Position numbers and translations under genes: made by a program
NCBI GenBank assembly: GCA_015852425.1
Contig: JAAAIG010000566.1
Coordinates: 1 to 25,813, forward strand
Reading direction: 5' to 3'
Length of the DNA stretch: 25,813 bases
Origin: Gryganskiella cystojenkinii
Lineage: Eukaryota > Mortierellomycota > Mortierellomycetes > Mortierellales > Mortierellaceae
Shown here: positions 21,958 through 25,813 of the stretch, in pieces
How the letters are laid out: the number at the start of each line of letters is the position of its first letter
Numbering within the stretch: the first letter of the stretch is position 1
The notes under the pieces: model-generated
What the model was told of the DNA's origin: nothing
The model's database searches: none
The model's input: only the letters and a program-made list of their open reading frames with translations

Positions 21958-23873
21958 ATGATCGATCCTCAAGACGCAGGCCAAGAGGACTCCTCATCTT
22001 CCACAACTACAGCAACTCTCCTCCGGCCAAAGATGTCAGATAGAGAAAGATCCAACTCATTTCGTCGTAAATCCAGTATCGACAGTGAGACGGGACAACC
22101 TCATCATTACCACCATCGACGCCATCATCATCATGACCCAGCTCGTGGTCGTTCTCCTTCCCCACCTGAAGGTAGCCCCCGTTTCGATCAGGAAGAGATC
22201 TTCTCAGAGGATGGACCCAATGGAGTCGACCCAAAGCAACCTCTTTACAAGTACAACGCAGATGGATTCTTGGTGCCTGTTGAACGTCCTGTCGTCGATC
22301 AATCCTGGTCCTCTTTCCTGATCCAACATCAGCTGGTCTTGTCCTGTTCCGTGATCTTGGCCATCATCGCTTCACATGTGTTGATCGTCTCCAAGGAAGC
22401 TAGGGATGGTAACACGGTCGATTGGATCGCGAGTATGAATGCGTTGATCCCGCCACCAATATGGGAACGATTACCCTTGTCCTGGACCAAGGCCGCTCTC
22501 GGGGGACCAGCGATGAAAAAAAGATGGATCCCAAAACCTGGAGCGTATAATCCGAATGATGCCTGGTCTTCGTATGCGATGGCGTTGCAGTATCAGAACA
22601 TTGTGGTGGACCCGGTCACTGGACAACAGCAAGTCTTGTATGGCAGAGGGTGGGATGATCTGTACATGATCCTGGTATGGGTCATGATCTGGACCGCAGT
22701 TCGGGAGGCGGCGATGTCTTATTTATTGATCCCGATGGGTCGTTATTTCCAAGTGGGATCAACCCCCAAGAAGTCACCGTCAAAATCAGTAAAGGCGACA
22801 ACGTCAACAGGACAATCGGCAAACAAGAAACCACTCTCGGAAAACTCTGTGCGTGAAGCCCGACAGAAACAGAAAAAAGAGCAACATGCACGCGAGGGAA
22901 AGCTGTTGAGGTTTGCGGAACAAGGTTGGTTGGTAATCTATGACGGTTGCATGTGGACCTTCGGCATGGTAAGTTCTGCCCTCTCGCCGATTGGTAACCC
23001 CCATTCCCCCATCGTTGGTGATGCAAGAAGAGAAGGAGACGAAAAAAAAAAAAATCTGTATTCCTATTTCCACTGCCTTGAAGGTGGTTCCCTTGTTCTA
23101 ACCGCCCGTTATTTGTTTTTTCGTCATGGTTCTTGAAATAGACACTCTTGTACCACTCTCAGTACTGGTCCGATACGTCGTTCTACTGGCGTGATTACCC
23201 GAAGGTGCTGTTGAGCGCGACCATGAAATGGTACTACCTGATCCAATTCGCGTTTTGGCTCCAACAACTCCTCCTCGCCATCCTCGGGATCGAGAAGCGT
23301 CGGAAGGACTTTTTGGAGTTTATGATTCATCATATCGTGACTTGTCTCCTGATTGGGTTCTCGTATTCTTTCCATCTCACCTCGGTCGGACACGCCGTAC
23401 TCTGTGCGATGGATTTCTCCGATATTGTCCTGGCGGTTTGCAAGATGCTCAAGTACATGCACAAGGACGCGGTCGCGGACGTTGGCTTTGTGTTCTTTGT
23501 GATTACCTGGATCTTGTCGAGACACTATTATTTCGGGATCATTGTCTGGTCCGTGTTCTGTGAGGCGAGCAAGTTTGCGAACCAGGAATGGGACCCCTCC
23601 AGAGGTCTTTATTTCACACCGAGGGTTTTGCTGGGATTCCAGGTCTTGCTCGTGGCGCTTTATGGACTGTTGTTGTTCTGGTTGGCCATGATTGCTCGGG
23701 TGGTGATGAAGGTCCTCAAGGGCGAGAACGTTGAAGATGTCCGGAGTGAAGCTGAAGAAGGAGAAGAAGAGGAGGAGGAGGTGAAAGTCGTTGAGGAGCC
23801 CGAGCAGGAAGTGGCGGTTGAGAAGACGTTGTTGAAGAATGTCGCTTCCAAGACTGTCAAGGTGTCCGCATAA
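21958..23873 (+). CDS. LAG1: LAG1/LAC1-type ceramide synthase (TLC domain)
   Basis: Ceramide synthase acylates sphingoid bases with acyl-CoA in the ER membrane. Exons 21958-22968 and 23142-23873 join in phase 0 to 580 residues. The N-terminal 85 residues are disordered and include a His-rich patch (HHYHHRRHHHHD). Membrane segments are seen from LVLSCSVILAIIASHVLIV and ILVWVMIWTAVREAAMSYLL onward. The TLC domain has YHSQYWSD, MKWYYLIQFAFWLQQ, EKRRKDFLEFMIHHIVTCLL with catalytic His400/His401, the acidic DFSDIVLAVCK, and TWILSRHYYF, all as in yeast Lag1. An insertion rich in K/Q/S (about 22760-22900) separates TM2 from TM3. The C-terminus ends in a long Glu run (EEGEEEEEE) and a basic tail, a likely cytosolic, phosphorylatable region. 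The start is the first in-frame ATG after the CT-rich leader. Confidence 0.94.
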
Positions 23874-24596
23874 GCCCTGCAAGATCGACATCCCCAACCG
23901 TAGTAACGCCAGTGTCAAAAACAAAGGATCATATCCTAGCACATTTGTAAAATATAATCATTCTCATGTAAAAAAAAGAAAAAAAAAAAAAAAAAAAAAG
24001 GCTACAGCAACAACGTTAGATGACCCAGCAATCGTTTCTCATCCTTTCAATCAAATGAAAAAGTAAGCTTTTTTCGATCGGACTTTTTGGAGAACCCTTG
24101 CTTTAGTTTCGTTCCGCGGGAGTCTGAACAAGAATTTTTTTTGTGTTGTAAGCAAATCAAGCGATCAATTGAAAAACAAAAAAAGTGGCGGCAAAGTTTG
24201 GGTATTAGGTCCACGTAAAATATGGACAAACAAGGTCCAGACATGCTGGGCTGATTCACAAGTCGCTTGGTGCACAGAGATAGAAACGAGACTAAGAAGA
24301 AAGGGAAGCACAGGAAGCGGGAATGAAAAATGTAATAGATTGATCCCCGCGCTTTTGTCTGTCTCCCTCTTTCTCGCTTTCAACGTTTTTTTTTTGACTC
24401 CCCCTGACATCTCTCATTGCCACTCCCCCCCTACATCTCAATCACCTCGAACCATCTCTTTCTTCATCATTTCTTTTTTCTTTTCTCTTCCCTCTTCAAT
24501 TTTTCGCTTTCTCTATCTTCTTCACACACACTCTCTCTTGTCAAGCTAACCTTCTCTCATACCAGCTCAGGTCCTTGTTGCAGCACATAGTTTACA
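23874..24596. other. Intergenic region with A-rich tract and CT-rich leader
   Basis: This 723 bp stretch has a long A-tract broken by one G (23969-23999), consistent with the 3' end of LAG1, and a strongly C/T-rich segment from about 24358 to 24550 leading to the next start codon. No gene or RNA was recognised. Confidence 0.5.
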
Positions 24597-25813
24597 ATGT
24601 TTAGTAAATCCAGGAGCAACAGCACGAGCAGCACTGGCTCGCACAGTCCACCTCCACCTTCGGTCACTTCCACCGCGACCGCTGCCCCCTCAATGTCGAC
24701 AACCAGTGTCCTTGCCAATGGTCAGGGTCACAACTCATACAATGGCAACATCAGTCCCGTGGCCTCGTCCTCGTCCTCGACCTACTATTCCCCATCTTTT
24801 CCCATCCGCAACAAGTCTAGGAGTAAGTTTTTTACTTTTCTCCGTTGAAATTTTTCATGCAATTTCTTCTGATTGTCGTCATACCCCTCTCATGCCTTCT
24901 TGACCTTGGACGTTCTTTTTTTGTTCCCTGTCCGTTGCGATGTTTACTTTCGTGTTTCGGTTCATGGGAGTGCAAGCAATCCTTGTTCTCTTGCATGTTT
25001 TCGTTTTTTCTTTTTAGCCCTTCGCATTGTTCGATCGCTCTCGCTGTTGTTAGTCCATAGACTGAAAGTGCCTTTGGACTTGCATTTGCTCTCAACCCAG
25101 GGCTCAATGTCTCATTCTTTCCCTTTCTCTTTTGTATCTTTTTTTGTTTGCTTGCCTTTGCCTTTTGTACTTTCTCTTTACTTGCTTATTTCATCCCCGA
25201 CCGTTCATACAACCACAAAGACAAACAAAAGCAACGGACCAACAACAAACCAATAACGCAACAATACTAAGCCAATAACGCAACAACACAACAACAATAA
25301 CGCAAAGATCGCAAAAATGCCTATGGCTGTTGCATCACGCCGGTTGTCAAACAGTAAAAAAAAACGAAAGAAAGACAGAGAGAAGGGGGGCAGGCTCTAC
25401 CTCTTGTTCGAGATCGGGCTGGGTGGGATTTTGGATTGGCGTTTTTTTGACTCTTTGATAGAGGGTAGATAGATGGTGCCCTGGAGAGTCTGTCTGTTCT
25501 GGACTCTCTCTCGGTCAATCATTCATTCTTTTTCTTTTCTTCACGTACGCTCTCTCGGGTTTCTTTTGACTACATCTCTCTCTTTTTCCCCCTTTTCCCA
25601 GACCAAGACAACGAGAGGCTTTGCGCTCTGTTGAAATGTCGTGTTCCTTGGTCGAATACGTCCGTTCGCACGCGCTGGATGATGCGCGACATTCGTTTGA
25701 TAGAAAGGAGATATTTAATGGCCCTATTTTTCATGTGTCCAGGCCGTGTTTCTCTCTTCCCCCGCCACTTGGGTCTTCCTCATAGCAGCCAAACTTTTTT
25801 TTTTTTTGTTTCC
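24597..25813 (+). CDS. 5' part of an unrecognised Ser-rich protein, runs off the window
   Basis: The first exon is probably 24597-24822 (75 codons plus one base), ending at a GTAAGT donor. It encodes a Ser/Thr/Pro-rich disordered N-terminus: MFSKSRSNSTSSTGSHSP, a PPPP run, then SSSSSTYYSPSFPIRNKSRS. The preceding CT-rich leader supports this start. The next clear acceptor after a pyrimidine tract is at 25602 (TTTTCCCAG), where the frame NQDNERLCALLKC continues without a stop to the window edge; this join is tentative. No family can be named. An alternative first exon (25317-25353, MPMAVASRRLSN, donor GTAAAA) would join the same acceptor in the same phase. Confidence 0.5.
24823..25601 (+). other. 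Putative long first intron or alternative leader
   Basis: This T/C-rich 779 bp stretch is much longer than other introns here apart from those of eL36. It contains frames made mainly of low-complexity pyrimidine sequence, an ACAA-rich block at 25208-25316, and a second possible start at 25317. Either it is one long intron or it hides an alternative promoter. Confidence 0.4.
25251..25304 (+). repeat. Three copies of CAATAACGCAA-type unit
   Basis: CAATAACGCAACAA starts at 25251 and again at 25273, and a third CAATAACGCAA starts at 25295, each 22 bp apart. The surrounding sequence is rich in ACAA. It ends about 12 bp before the alternative ATG at 25317. Confidence 0.75.

Noticed and set aside
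23124..23942. 272-codon open frame on the minus strand
   Set aside because: It is antisense to the ceramide synthase TLC exon, which matches the known family on the + strand.
24873..25256. 127-codon hydrophobic frame
   Set aside because: It is a translation of pyrimidine-rich DNA that looks like intron or leader; it mimics membrane segments without family signals.

Overview
This window looks like nuclear DNA of a filamentous fungus, most likely an early-diverging lineage such as Mucoromycota (Mortierella-like). That placement is an inference from three things: many short GT-AG introns, a gamma-SNAP and a C2CD5-type gene beside typically fungal genes (RSP5, NTA1, LAG1), and A/T homopolymer runs with CT-rich leaders. 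I see no bacterial operons, CRISPR arrays, phage, plasmid or transposon genes. All gene models were built by reading frames, splice junctions and remembered family motifs; nothing was aligned or searched.

Layout. 35-2116 (+) is the 3' part of an RSP5/NEDD4-type HECT ubiquitin ligase. 2337-6440 (+) is a large C2CD5-like C2-domain protein. 6601-8136 (-) is an NTA1-type N-terminal amidase, divergent from a first ribosomal protein eL36 gene (8366-9409, +). A second eL36 gene (10352-11424, -) faces the first tail to tail and is itself divergent from an NDUFAF2-like complex I assembly factor (11658-12609, +). Then, all on +, come gamma-SNAP (12825-14941), a mitochondrial ICP55/XPNPEP3-type aminopeptidase P (15142-17843), an unrecognised 675-residue protein (18056-20783), a LAG1/LAC1 ceramide synthase (21958-23873), and the 5' part of an unrecognised Ser-rich protein (from 24597).

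The genes are mainly housekeeping: ubiquitin/N-degron (RSP5, NTA1), ribosome (eL36 twice), mitochondrion (NDUFAF2, ICP55) and secretory/lipid functions (gamma-SNAP, LAG1, C2CD5). I do not think they form one pathway. RSP5 beside NTA1 and NDUFAF2 near ICP55 are probably coincidental linkage.

The most interesting structure is the eL36 pair. The two copies encode identical proteins and share an almost identical second intron, while their long first introns have diverged strongly, which points to gene conversion across an inverted repeat. A CACGTG box sits about 110-150 bp upstream of six gene starts, and in both eL36 promoters it is paired with CCCTTAA, like the Cbf1/Tbf1 type of ribosomal gene control known in some yeasts. 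Other notable points are a first coding exon that is only the ATG, a GC-AG intron, and an intron that splits the HECT catalytic cysteine codon. I found no convincing evidence of a wholly new biological system.
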